A DNA stretch of 64,000 nt, from the NCBI GenBank assembly GCA_963555705.1, contig OY743174.1, positions 25,981,608-26,045,607 of the forward strand. Reading direction: 5' to 3'. This document shows positions 47,501 to 52,894 of this stretch, one piece after another (the stretch's first letter is position 1; each line of letters opens with the position of its first letter). Under the pieces are notes generated by a model. That model saw only the letters and a list, made by a program, of their open reading frames with translations. It searched no databases and was not told where the DNA came from. The position numbers and the translations under genes are program-made. The DNA comes from Ligustrum vulgare. Lineage: Eukaryota; Streptophyta; Magnoliopsida; Lamiales; Oleaceae.

Positions 47501-49236
47501 GAAGGATATACTCAAAATTCAATTGTCCTTGGAAACATGGACCTCTACGCAAGCATTCAACTTTCACTTGTCATCACCGTACAACAATTGTGCAAACCTA
47601 GCTAAGTCTATCTATGTATGGTAAAAGATTTTTTTTTTTTTTTTTAAATAAATAAAGAATGTGATGATTTCAATGTGATGATTTCAAACTAAAATAAATG
47701 GCTGAAAAGTGGTTTGAGGAAATGTGCTGTCCGGGGATGGAGCCAAGAATTCAATATTGCAGGGGCGAAAAATATGGGGGGAGGCCCCCTTTCGGGGGTC
47801 CACCCTCGAATTTTTTTTTTTAACTTAAAGGATTGAAAACGACGATTTTGAGTACCAAAATAAGCAAGTTGATTGATTGACCAAAAAGATAAAATACTGG
47901 AAAAGTCTCAACAATCTCCTTCTCAATATACACAAGCATGGTACTGGAAAATCATCTTCCATTCTATTTCCAACTTCGTCTTAATGACACTCATAATTGA
48001 ACTTCAATTTATAACTTATTGATTTTTTTGTCAATGCCAACAGTTGGCACACATCGGGAAGTATTCTCAAATAGTCAAATTTTTAAATTGAGAGTTTCAT
48101 TGAACTTCAATTTGATGGAGTTCCAATTGATCTTTCAAATGTAACTTCTCTAGATATGTAAAGTCAGGGGGATAAAATTTAACTGCAAGCTTACAAATGT
48201 TCTGAACATCAAATGCCTTGTAGCCATCGCTAGGATCTAATGATGAGTTAAGAATAAGCAATTCCATCACATCTTCCTTAAATCTATTTCTTCCTCAAAT
48301 TAACACAAATTTCAATAAATATATCTATAGGAAACATATCTAAATTTAAACATGTGAAATCAGAAAGTGATGGTGGGCAATTTGCTCTTAAAAGAATGAA
48401 CTCGGTGTTAGTTGAAATCTCAATCGGTGTTGAATTGTATAATGAGTCGTTTTGTAACTTTGGCTAAGGTTTAGGATATCAGGCTAAGGCTAATGTTATT
48501 GGATTCTGGGATTTAACTTATTGGACTTTAGACTTTAAGTTATTGGGTCAATATTTGTCAATTAAAAAGAAATAAAAGAAAAGAATGTTGTATCTTACAA
48601 TGAAAAACAAAAATGTTGCGGTGGCCAACAAAAAAATGTTGCGGGACGAACCCTAAAAATAGACTACAAATTGAGCAAGAGTAACGGATCAGTGGAAAAT
48701 GTTGGGGAACGGTCGCCGCCATCACCCCCCCCCCCCCCCCCCGCCCTTTTCCCCTCTAGCTCAATCTCTGGTGTTGTCTATAAACAAGTTTAAGTTAGCA
48801 AAATATACCCCCAAAATGACTGAAAAGGTTATCTTCAAACAATTATCAAACATGAGATTGATATATTCAGTGTAATTCAATTTCAGTTGATAGATGTGAT
48901 AGGGGAATTTCCAAACCCGATGCCTAAAAATTCTTTTAATTAAAAAAGAAAAAAAATTATCTGTTATTGCCATTTGTTTTCTCAATTCTTTGAAAATAAA
49001 GTGGAAGAATGTAAAGAAATTGTCCATATATATGAGCGGGAGCGTGCGTCCGAGTGAGAAGAAGTAGTGAAGTACCATGATTTGCAGACGGCGGAACAGC
49101 GAATGAGGTGGACGAGATCGAGCAATGAAAATATCATACAGAGAACATCGTCACCGAGAGCGTCGATTGTGGTAGGTGTGCACTTCTTCCTCTTCGCCGG
49201 CCGTTGACGTGGAGCTGACGAACTCCGGGAATCCAT
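21452..49236 (-). CDS. F-box/WD40-repeat protein gene, nine exons
   Basis: The predicted product (433 residues) should act as the substrate-recognition subunit of an SCF-type E3 ubiquitin ligase: the F-box binds a Skp1-like adaptor and the WD40 propeller binds a target. Residues 12-18 are basic (RPAKRKK), residues about 24-60 form the F-box ([18 protein letters not shown]...CKSW), then a helical spacer and a run of WD-type repeats (IWKGHS-like start, '[13 protein letters not shown]', 'ICIWKR', '[11 protein letters not shown]', '[14 protein letters not shown]', 'ASCWDLR', final 'YIRLWKF'). Joined exons: 49236-49076, 46539-46336, 39393-39339, 37403-37305, 35193-35090, 32671-32582, 32445-32306, 31104-31020, 21815-21452. 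All introns are GT-AG and the sum (1302 nt) is in frame. I recall an Arabidopsis F-box/WD40 protein (AT3G52030) of the same architecture. The span of 27.8 kb is due to transposon-filled introns. The promoter side abuts an endogenous pararetrovirus. Confidence 0.88.
23008..23229 (+). repeat. Copia A 5' LTR
   Basis: It starts TGTTGAATAGG. Its last 144 bp match 30589-30733. It is followed by CGGTACCAGATCA, a decayed form of the copia initiator-tRNA-Met primer site. Confidence 0.6.
23270..24075 (+). pseudogene. Copia A gag
   Basis: Fragments in shifted frames. 23475-23723 contains '[30 protein letters not shown]', the UBN2/gag-type capsid domain of copia elements. 23875-24020 carries remnants of a CCHC knuckle (CDHC, then H.R.TCW in another frame). 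Stops and frameshifts disrupt it throughout. Confidence 0.7.
24060..25440 (+). pseudogene. Copia A protease and integrase
   Basis: 24060-24494 holds the copia protease with the active site read as [11 protein letters not shown], so the usual small residues after DSG are replaced, followed by '[17 protein letters not shown]'. 24624-24848 carries the GAG-pre-integrase zinc finger (H...H...C.NC). 25084-25440 is the integrase end with '[17 protein letters not shown]'-like sequence. The catalytic core between is broken by stops near 24846 and 25031. Confidence 0.7.
25504..25528 (+). repeat. Poly-G run (G16 T G8)
   Basis: A nearly uninterrupted G tract between the integrase and RT of copia A. On the host-gene strand it is a C tract. 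It may be a G-quadruplex former or an assembly/sequencing weak point. Confidence 0.8.
26098..27707 (+). pseudogene. Copia A reverse transcriptase and RNase H
   Basis: 26111-26330 encodes the start of copia RT ([19 protein letters not shown]). 26390-27060 retains scattered RT motifs with frameshifts (a 'VDYI' phrase near 26625 in place of the usual YVDD). RNase H is split by a MITE at 27179-27336 and resumes with '[13 protein letters not shown]' and '[21 protein letters not shown]'. The frame ends soon after [10 protein letters not shown], where copia B begins. Confidence 0.7.
27179..27336. mobile_element. Tourist-like MITE, TSD TTA
   Basis: 158 bp beginning GAGCTTGTTTG and ending TAAACAGGGGC, with TTA on both sides (27176-27178 and 27337-27339). 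It interrupts the copia A RNase H frame, so it inserted after the retrotransposon. Confidence 0.7.
27700..28676 (+). pseudogene. Copia B integrase (5'-truncated)
   Basis: The frame enters at the GAG-pre-integrase finger (H..LGHPSL...CESCQFSKH) and runs through the rve core: the first Asp is altered in '[11 protein letters not shown]', then '[12 protein letters not shown]', 'LRSDNTKEY' and '[16 protein letters not shown]'. A frameshift lies near 28425, after which 28440-28676 continues with '[16 protein letters not shown]'. No gag or protease precedes it. Confidence 0.8.
28838..28913 (+). repeat. 38-bp tandem duplication in copia B
   Basis: Two adjacent copies of 'cttgtaattttattrcatct...ctctatt', each 38 bp, differ at one base. 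Since 38 is not a multiple of three, the duplication shifts the frame between integrase and RT. Confidence 0.8.
28961..30444 (+). pseudogene. Copia B reverse transcriptase-RNase H, near-intact
   Basis: The RT starts at '[19 protein letters not shown]' and keeps '[12 protein letters not shown]', '[13 protein letters not shown]' and the catalytic YVDD (about 29494). An in-frame TAG at 29271 follows HGDI, and a stop plus frameshift lie at about 29911-29970. RNase H (29971-30444) retains '[19 protein letters not shown]', 'SKSEYRAMA'-like sequence and the terminal 'DIFTKAL'. It ends in TGA inside the polypurine tract. Only a few lesions separate this from an open frame, so B is younger than A. Confidence 0.85.
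30452..30588 (+). repeat. Copia B 3' LTR (137 bp)
   Basis: It begins TGTTATAAATTG directly after the polypurine tract TTGAGGGGGAG and ends CTAATTACA. It contains a TATA-like 'ttgtataaatatg'. Its partner 5' LTR is missing. Confidence 0.75.
31020..31104 (-). CDS. F-box/WD40 gene exon 8
   Basis: 85 nt, acceptor CCACAG|GTTTAA, donor CCTAAG|GTATGG. It encodes a blade ending ASCWDLR. Intron 8 (31019-21816, 9.2 kb) is occupied mainly by a composite Ty1-copia insertion in the opposite orientation. Confidence 0.87.
32306..32445 (-). CDS. F-box/WD40 gene exon 7
   Basis: 140 nt, acceptor TTGCAG|GATGCA, donor CTGCAG|GTTTTG. It encodes the canonical [20 protein letters not shown] blade start. Intron 7 (32305-31105) has no recognised element. 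Confidence 0.88.
32582..32671 (-). CDS. F-box/WD40 gene exon 6
   Basis: 90 nt, acceptor TTGCAG|TTACGT, donor ATCAA|GTATGT. It encodes [21 protein letters not shown], a WD blade. Intron 6 is only 136 nt (32581-32446). Confidence 0.88.
33293..33481. mobile_element. MITE with 11-bp perfect TIR
   Basis: 189 bp with ends GCCCCTGTTTG and CAAACAGGGGC, flanked by TAT on both sides. It lies in intron 5. The TIR resembles the MITE at 27179. Confidence 0.7.
34724..34866. mobile_element. Tourist-like MITE, TSD TAA
   Basis: 143 bp with ends GGGCCTATATGGCAGG and CCTACCAAATTGAGCC, flanked by TAA (34721-34723 and 34867-34869). It lies in intron 5. Confidence 0.65.
35090..35193 (-). CDS. F-box/WD40 gene exon 5
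   Basis: 104 nt, acceptor TTATAG|GTGGTT, donor ATGCG|GTGCGT. It encodes [14 protein letters not shown] and the following loop. Intron 5 (35089-32672) contains two short TIR elements (34724-34866 and 33293-33481). Confidence 0.87.
36013..36284. repeat. 136-bp tandem duplication in intron 4
   Basis: Two adjacent 136-bp units (36013-36148 and 36149-36284) are nearly identical; the clearest difference is g versus a in 'gattgcgaat' and 'gattgcaaat'. The near-identity implies a recent event. Confidence 0.9.
37305..37403 (-). CDS. F-box/WD40 gene exon 4
   Basis: 99 nt, acceptor GCTAG|GTGATG, donor GGGAAG|GTAACT. It encodes [16 protein letters not shown] and the [10 protein letters not shown] strand. 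Intron 4 (37304-35194) contains a recent 136-bp tandem duplication. Confidence 0.87.
37590..37634. repeat. (AAT)n microsatellite
   Basis: About 14 trinucleotide units in intron 3. Confidence 0.9.
38567..38782. mobile_element. Candidate MITE in intron 3
   Basis: 216 bp with inverted ends GGGTATGTTTGATT and AATCAAATATAACCT. It has internal self-complementary runs such as 'ggaaaatatttccc'. No clear target duplication is visible. Confidence 0.45.
39339..39393 (-). CDS. F-box/WD40 gene exon 3
   Basis: 55 nt, acceptor TTTTAG|GGTTAA, donor GATAAG|GTTAGA. It encodes [14 protein letters not shown], an inner WD strand pair. Intron 3 is 39338-37404 and holds a possible MITE at 38567-38782. Confidence 0.85.
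39765..42174 (+). pseudogene. Chromovirus-type gypsy pol fragment in intron 2
   Basis: A plus-strand 5'-truncated pol. It enters in the RT after the catalytic site ('[28 protein letters not shown]'), then continues after a MITE with '[16 protein letters not shown]', RNase H remnants, an integrase N-terminal finger (40734-41081), a decayed core, and '[13 protein letters not shown]...PFEILERI' with '[18 protein letters not shown]'. A chromodomain-like end follows ('[16 protein letters not shown]'). The end 'FRGRN' just before the LTR is typical of the Tekay/Del group. Multiple stops. Confidence 0.75.
39942..40261. mobile_element. hAT-type MITE, 8-bp TSD AGACCTGC
   Basis: 320 bp with ends CTAGGTTGCAC and GTGCAACCCTG, flanked by identical 8-bp copies of AGACCTGC (39934-39941 and 40262-40269). 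Removing it rejoins the gypsy RT reading, confirming a later insertion. A 'gtgtcctgtc' run near the right end is internally repetitive. Confidence 0.85.
42175..42900 (+). repeat. 3' LTR start of the gypsy fragment
   Basis: It begins TGTCACGATCAAG right after the pol end and a 'gtggaga' purine tract. The right end is not defined; no second copy is present. A (TG)n/(TA)n microsatellite lies at 42505-42543. Confidence 0.45.
42962..43171 (-). pseudogene. Gypsy protease-RT linker fragment
   Basis: A minus-strand frame containing '[35 protein letters not shown]', which matches the conserved stretch after the retropepsin in plant gypsy polyproteins. It is unrelated in orientation to the adjacent plus-strand gypsy fragment. 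Nearby minus-strand sequence (42596-42847) may belong to it but is not recognisable. Confidence 0.65.
43799..44315. repeat. Three ~190-bp AT-rich tandem repeats
   Basis: Copies start near 43799, 43990 and 44179 with 'ctatactactt'-like leads, then 'acttgaatggagaaatattttggatcataata' and 'aataatttataatttcttatttatcc'. The 'TCTATACTAC' lead resembles plant Helitron 5' ends, but no matching 3' terminus was found. Confidence 0.6.
44316..45100. other. Intron 2 stretch without recognised element
   Basis: It contains an (ATA)n microsatellite (44560-44594) and a degenerate stretch (44620-45060) with no open frame. Nothing else was seen. Confidence 0.4.
45104..45255. mobile_element. Tourist-like MITE copy 1, TSD TAA
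   Basis: 152 bp; ends TCCTCCATTTAG and ACCAAACAAAGGT, flanked by TAA. Its interior ('acacatttttcaaacaactttttaactac') is shared with the copies at 45432 and 45926. Confidence 0.65.
45432..45596. mobile_element. Tourist-like MITE copy 2, TSD TAA
   Basis: 165 bp; ends GCATACATTTGG and CCAAATAGAGGC, flanked by TAA. Same family as its neighbours. Confidence 0.65.
45926..46070. mobile_element. Tourist-like MITE copy 3, TSD TAA
   Basis: 145 bp; ends TCCTCCGTTTGATC and AACCAAACTGAGGC, flanked by TAA (45923-45925 and 46071-46073). It lies about 0.27 kb from exon 2. Confidence 0.7.
46336..46539 (-). CDS. F-box/WD40 gene exon 2
   Basis: 204 nt, acceptor TTAAAG|GAGCGC, donor ACGAG|GTAAAT. It completes the split Trp codon of the F-box end and encodes the helical spacer ([12 protein letters not shown]; ...[15 protein letters not shown]) leading to the first GH of the WD region. 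Intron 2 (46335-39394) contains three Tourist-like MITEs, AT-rich tandem repeats and gypsy fragments. Confidence 0.88.
47164..47349. mobile_element. Tourist-like MITE in intron 1, TSD TAA
   Basis: 186 bp; ends GCAACCGTTTGAC and GTTAAATGGGGAC, flanked by TAA (47161-47163 and 47350-47352). Confidence 0.6.
49076..49236 (-). CDS. F-box/WD40 gene exon 1 (F-box)
   Basis: 161 nt from ATG to donor TCATG|GTACTT, encoding the basic N-terminus and the F-box. An upstream ATG at 49357 opens a different frame that overlaps this start. Intron 1 (49075-46540) holds a C18 run at 48725-48742, a Tourist-like MITE at 47164-47349 and otherwise AT-rich sequence. Confidence 0.88.
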
Positions 49237-49415
49237 AGTTCTTCTCAGAAAGAGGAGTCTGGTCTGGCCTACAGTGCAAACTGAAACGAAGAAGAAGGAA
49301 AAATGGGGGATTTGTTGAAATAGTCGTTTTAGGAATGAAATGTTTCAAAATGCCCATTTTTTACAAATTGTCTTTAATGAAATAAGTTATTTTCTTTGTA
49401 ATATATATCTCTGAA
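49237..49415 (-). promoter_or_regulatory. 5' leader and residual promoter of the F-box/WD40 gene
   Basis: Only about 180 bp separate the first codon from the last viral stop codon. A weak TATA-like 'gatatatatta' lies at about 49399-49409 and a pyrimidine-rich stretch follows near 49300. An upstream ATG at 49357 opens a 68-codon frame that overlaps the main start in another frame. This gap is short for a full plant promoter, so control elements probably lie in the viral DNA or beyond it. Confidence 0.4.
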
Positions 49416-49826
49416 TTAGTCAGGTTGATTTAATTCAATACTTTTTATTATATTCATATTCTTTAATCTTTTAAGTTCTTCTAAATATGCTCTATATTGT
49501 AATAATTTCTCAAAAGATTTAGGATGTTCTTTCTTTGTTATATATCCTAATGTTATTTCATCTGAAACTTTATCTTCTATATCTTCGTATTCTTCTATAA
49601 TTTTATGAATCGTATTTATATTTTTTTATGTTTCAACAGAATTAAATTTTATTCTATTTAAGATAACATAATCTATATCTTCGTATATTTCTTTTAATTT
49701 AGATTGTCCAACAGAATGTATATTTTTAGATTTTTCAGCAATAGCTAATAAAAATGAAATTTCTTTATTATCTAAATATAGTTTATGATCACAGTTATTA
49801 GAGGTTGATGCTTGTGAAGTATCCAT
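49416..49826 (-). pseudogene. Viral ORF14, 136 codons, one in-frame stop
   Basis: ATG 49826, broken by TAA at 49626-49628, then open in the same frame to TAA at 49416-49418. The N-terminus is Ser/Thr/Asn-rich, followed by charged helical sequence ('KLKEIYEDIDYVILNRI'; later 'IIEEYEDIEDKVSDEI'). No family is recognised. Its end marks the last recognisable viral sequence, about 180 bp from the F-box start codon. Confidence 0.55.
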
Positions 49827-49829
49827 AGA

Positions 49830-50051
49830 TTATAGGGTTGGTAAATTATTATACAAAATTCTCTGGTATAAGTCCATTCTTTGATCTAGTAAAATACAAT
49901 AATCTGCAATATATTGTTCGTATTTTTCTAAGAGTTTATTATATTCTTCAGAAGATATGTTTTCATTTTCCATTTGATGTTTAATATCTTCCATTTTATC
50001 TTTCAATTTTTCTAAAAGGTTATCTAATCCTTCTATTGTATATCCTGGCAT
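49830..50051 (-). CDS. Viral ORF13, 73 aa, paralogue of ORF12
   Basis: It starts MPGYTIEGLDNLLEKL and continues in register with ORF12 ('SSEEYNKLLEKYEQYIADY'). The two are clearly a tandem duplication that has since diverged while both stayed open. Predicted short coiled coil. Function unknown. Three nucleotides separate it from ORF14. Confidence 0.6.
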   Translation of the reverse strand: MPGYTIEGLDNLLEKLKDKMEDIKHQMENENISSEEYNKLLEKYEQYIADYCILLDQRMDLYQRILYNNLPTL

Positions 50052-50269
50052 TATGTTTGGACTGTATTTGTCATTATTTTATTTTCTAAATCTATTTTAA
50101 TCTCTAATATGTCAGAATAATCTATAATGTATTGATCATGATTTTCTGAAAGTATATAATATTGTTCAGATGATTCATCCATATCTATTAAATGAGATAT
50201 ACTGTTATCTATTTTTTCCATTATTTTTTCTAACAAATTGTCTAATCCTTCAATAGTATATCCAGGCAT
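50051..50269 (-). CDS. Viral ORF12, 72 aa, paralogue of ORF13
   Basis: It begins MPGYTIEGLDNLLEKI, an N-terminus shared almost exactly with ORF13. The rest is acidic and helical with aligned features ('SSEQYYIL', 'YIIDYSDIL'). An in-frame TTG would extend it to 50317, but the shared start motif favours ATG 50269. Its stop overlaps the ORF13 start as TAATG. Function unknown. Confidence 0.6.
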   Translation of the reverse strand: MPGYTIEGLDNLLEKIMEKIDNSISHLIDMDESSEQYYILSENHDQYIIDYSDILEIKIDLENKIMTNTVQT

Positions 50270-50291
50270 TATAAACTCAGAGATAAATAAT

Positions 50292-50717
50292 TTATAAAGT
50301 TTCAAGTAATTTTTCAAATTCTATGAGTGTTTGAGAATTGATAATATCTATGTCAGCCATGATATCTATACTTGGTTCAAATGGTATATTATATTTTGAA
50401 ATATTTTTCTTTTTCTTTTCTAATTTATCAATTATATCTTGAATATCATGTATCATTATAGATCTTACAGTTCCTCTAGCAAAGTTTTCTATCAAATTTT
50501 CTTTAAAACTTTTTAATATCTCTTGTGATGCATAGAGTTGCTCTTGGTATCCTATTTTATCAATTTCATTTTCATATTCAATACCTTTTTTACTTTTGAT
50601 ATGCTTTTGAACTTTATATGGACCTCTTTTAGTTCTGAGTTTTTTCATTATATAATTACTTTCATTCATGATATTAAGGTTTTCAAAAACTGGTAAAGAA
50701 AGATTCATCTCTTCCAT
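50292..50717 (-). CDS. Viral ORF11, 141 aa, unknown
   Basis: I chose ATG 50717, next to an in-frame GTG at 50720. There is a basic central segment (KKLRTKRGPYKVQKHIKSKK) that could bind nucleic acid or act as a nuclear signal, then a helical region ('DIQDIIDKLEKKKKNISKY') and an acidic end. No family is recognised. It is uninterrupted and followed after 22 nt by ORF12. Confidence 0.55.
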   Translation of the reverse strand: MEEMNLSLPVFENLNIMNESNYIMKKLRTKRGPYKVQKHIKSKKGIEYENEIDKIGYQEQLYASQEILKSFKENLIENFARGTVRSIMIHDIQDIIDKLEKKKKNISKYNIPFEPSIDIMADIDIINSQTLIEFEKLLETL

Positions 50718-51036
50718 CACTATTATAATCTATTACAGGATCATAATCATTATCACTACTAAACACATATCCTAAATATAATTCATTATTTATTTCAGTG
50801 TTATCACTATCAAGCCAAAAATAAATAATTGATTTTGTAATTTCTAATCCTAATATTCTTTTTAATGTTGGAAAGATAGTTAACAAACATGGCATATAGA
50901 CATGATATAACTTTTTTATTTCATTATTTGGTCTAGTAAACTGTTTATGCATGAATAAAGGTTCAATTATGCTATGGTATTCATCATTATAAGGACTGTT
51001 TTGGTAATTAAACTTAATAATCCTGGATTCTGTCAT
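50683..51036 (-). CDS. Viral ORF10, 117 aa, unknown
   Basis: The first ORF after the promoter, preceded by a leader of about 430 nt. It has an aromatic-rich N-terminal half ('FNYQNSPYNDEYHSIIEPLF'), a hydrophobic middle ('MPCLLTIFPTLKRILGLEI') and an acidic C-terminus. No family is recognised. It overlaps ORF11 by 35 nt. It is uninterrupted despite no obvious host role. Confidence 0.55.
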   Translation of the reverse strand: MTESRIIKFNYQNSPYNDEYHSIIEPLFMHKQFTRPNNEIKKLYHVYMPCLLTIFPTLKRILGLEITKSIIYFWLDSDNTEINNELYLGYVFSSDNDYDPVIDYNSDGRDESFFTSF

Positions 51037-51239
51037 GTTAAAAACTATTCTTCCTCCTAATTCCGTAAAGATAAATATATTAAGAATAATAACCTATTTT
51101 CCTGTTCTCAGTACCTTTGTATTTTCCTTCTATTGTTAGTGACCTTCAGGCTTATAGGTTTCTGCTCCACACCCTCCAATGGCTTCCTGCCTTCACGGGT
51201 TATTAGCTAAACCTGGATGCCTTCACTGTATAACTCTTT

Positions 51240-51844
51240 AGATGGAAAATATTTTAGGAGAGAGTGTAGGGAGTTTTCTTAATAATATATATCTTCTTTT
51301 TGGAAATATGATTTAGAAGACGAGAATTTAGAAACTCATCATAATATGATAAGTAAATTGGGATTTTATTGATAATATAAAGATTGACAAAGGATTGGTA
51401 TGAGAATTTTTGAAAGACAGAAGATTTTTTGGCTTTCTCACAAACTGAGTGCTCAAGAGAGTTCTGCCTTTTCTCTAATCAGAAGATCCTTATTTATACA
51501 ACTTCATGAGGTATTACTATACAACCTCTTACATCATTGCTTATGTAATGGATACAATAATTTGAATTTTACAAGGACCTACAAGGACACACCTGTCCAT
51601 CTATTCTTTATTACAAGGATACAGCTGTCCCTTTATTTCTTCACATGGCTACATTATAGGGACACCTATCCCTCTATTTTCAGTCTTCTCATAGCCCTTA
51701 CATTGTGCTGTCTTGTTCCATTAAATCAGGTTTATCAATTGGCTTCCATCTGTCCATCACTTCTGTTGGTATGTAAAGCAGACTTATCAAATGGCTTCCA
51801 CCTGTCCATCAGTTCCTTTGGCATGTGGGGCAATTCCTAGCTAT
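51240..51844 (-). promoter_or_regulatory. 35S-like viral promoter and enhancer region
   Basis: On the minus strand a strong TATA box, TATAAATAAGG (51498-51488), is preceded about 30 bp upstream by TGATGTAAG (51535-51527), resembling the as-1/ocs-type element at the same place in the CaMV 35S promoter. Upstream lies a 52-bp-period tandem repeat (from 51732 and 51784) and five variants of a GGACAGSTG-like motif. The expected RNA start is near 51465, with AATAAA (51370-51365) about 100 nt downstream, which would give the terminally redundant RNA typical of the family. It points toward ORFs 10-14 and the F-box gene. Confidence 0.7.
51365..51370 (-). terminator. Viral polyadenylation signal AATAAA
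   Basis: AATAAA on the minus strand, roughly 120 nt downstream of the TATA box. In caulimovirids this signal must be bypassed on first passage and used on the second. Confidence 0.55.
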
Positions 51845-52894
51845 CTACGCCTCTTGCAAAGTGGCAAAACTTCCATGGATTTGATGAGTATCAAATTTAT
51901 TGATGTATTCTTGCAAGATTGTTGACTTTTCTTTTCCTCCATTAGTGAGTAAGGTCCATCCATTGTACTGGCATATGCATTTGAATTTTTTCTCATATAG
52001 GTTTTTGGCAATGTTGTAGAGAACTTTAATTCCCAATACCCTTCGGGACCTAAACCATGATCTTGTAATGTTTGGTACTTGCTTGGTATTTTTTCCAACT
52101 TCAATTTGAAAATTTTGAGCAACATACCCAATCGTGATAATATGCTCAGCAGGATAATATATTCTTCCATCAATTTCAGGACTGATCGAATAAAATTTTA
52201 AATATATGGATCTTCCTTGAGCAAACTTTGAAATTTCTCCTTTTAGTAAATCATCAAATTTTTCTATTTCTTTTAGATCTTTTCCTGGATAGATAAGATC
52301 CAAGAATCCATAATCAGCTGCCATTTTTGTCATGACGGGATCTCCTCCCTGAGTAACGATCAATCGTGGGTATCCATGGTCTCCAGACGAAATGTAATAG
52401 CAATCACATTCTTGAATTTCATATATAACTTCAACAGTGGTTTTATATTCGTTTTCTTTTGGTAAAAAAGGGGAATCATCTTCCTCTTCAGCACGAATTC
52501 TGACTACCCTTGTATGTTCATCTTTGGCATTGATTGTGATTTTTCGAGGATTGGCTTCATTTATAACAACTTTTTTAGGACTTGGTTCATCTCTTTTAAT
52601 TGTTGGTCCACCACTGCTTCCAGAAGATGTACCTGTTTGTATTTTTGATATGACCTGTTTGGTATCAGCCTGTTTGGTAATCAACGATTCAAACTGAGAT
52701 TCAATCTCAATTATGTTATCGCTCATTTCTTTAGTATAATTATGATGAAATGTTGAGATTTCCATCAATTGCTTGAAACTTCCTTGGAGAGTTTCTGCAA
52801 GTTGTTCAATTCCAAGCTTTATATCTTCAGCTTCCTCCACGAGGAAGTTCATTCGCTTTTTGGCGTCTATCAGGGATCTTTTGATATTATCCAT
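51845..52894 (-). CDS. Viral ORF9, transactivator/inclusion-body-position protein, 349 aa
   Basis: I chose ATG 52894, overlapping the ORF8 stop, over the upstream TTG at 52906. The N-terminus is helical with heptads, followed by a Gly/Ser-rich linker (GTSSGSSGG) and a basic stretch. The C-terminal half has mixed strands, including 'RSIYLKFYSISPEIDGRIYY'. Its place after the polymerase and before the promoter is where caulimovirids carry the translational transactivator/viroplasmin. A polycistronic RNA of this type would need such a factor. Homology by sequence is not obvious to me. It is uninterrupted. Confidence 0.6.
   Translation of the reverse strand: MDNIKRSLIDAKKRMNFLVEEAEDIKLGIEQLAETLQGSFKQLMEISTFHHNYTKEMSDNIIEIESQFESLITKQADTKQVISKIQTGTSSGSSGGPTIKRDEPSPKKVVINEANPRKITINAKDEHTRVVRIRAEEEDDSPFLPKENEYKTTVEVIYEIQECDCYYISSGDHGYPRLIVTQGGDPVMTKMAADYGFLDLIYPGKDLKEIEKFDDLLKGEISKFAQGRSIYLKFYSISPEIDGRIYYPAEHIITIGYVAQNFQIEVGKNTKQVPNITRSWFRSRRVLGIKVLYNIAKNLYEKKFKCICQYNGWTLLTNGGKEKSTILQEYINKFDTHQIHGSFATLQEA

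Noticed and set aside
47775..47810. GC-rich hairpin 'ggccccctttcgggggtcc' as a terminator
   Set aside because: It lies in intron 1 of a eukaryotic gene; more likely a decayed transposon end or simple palindrome.
51400..51840. 146-codon plus-strand frame
   Set aside because: It covers the viral promoter region on the opposite strand; Cys/Leu-rich and without similarity to known families.
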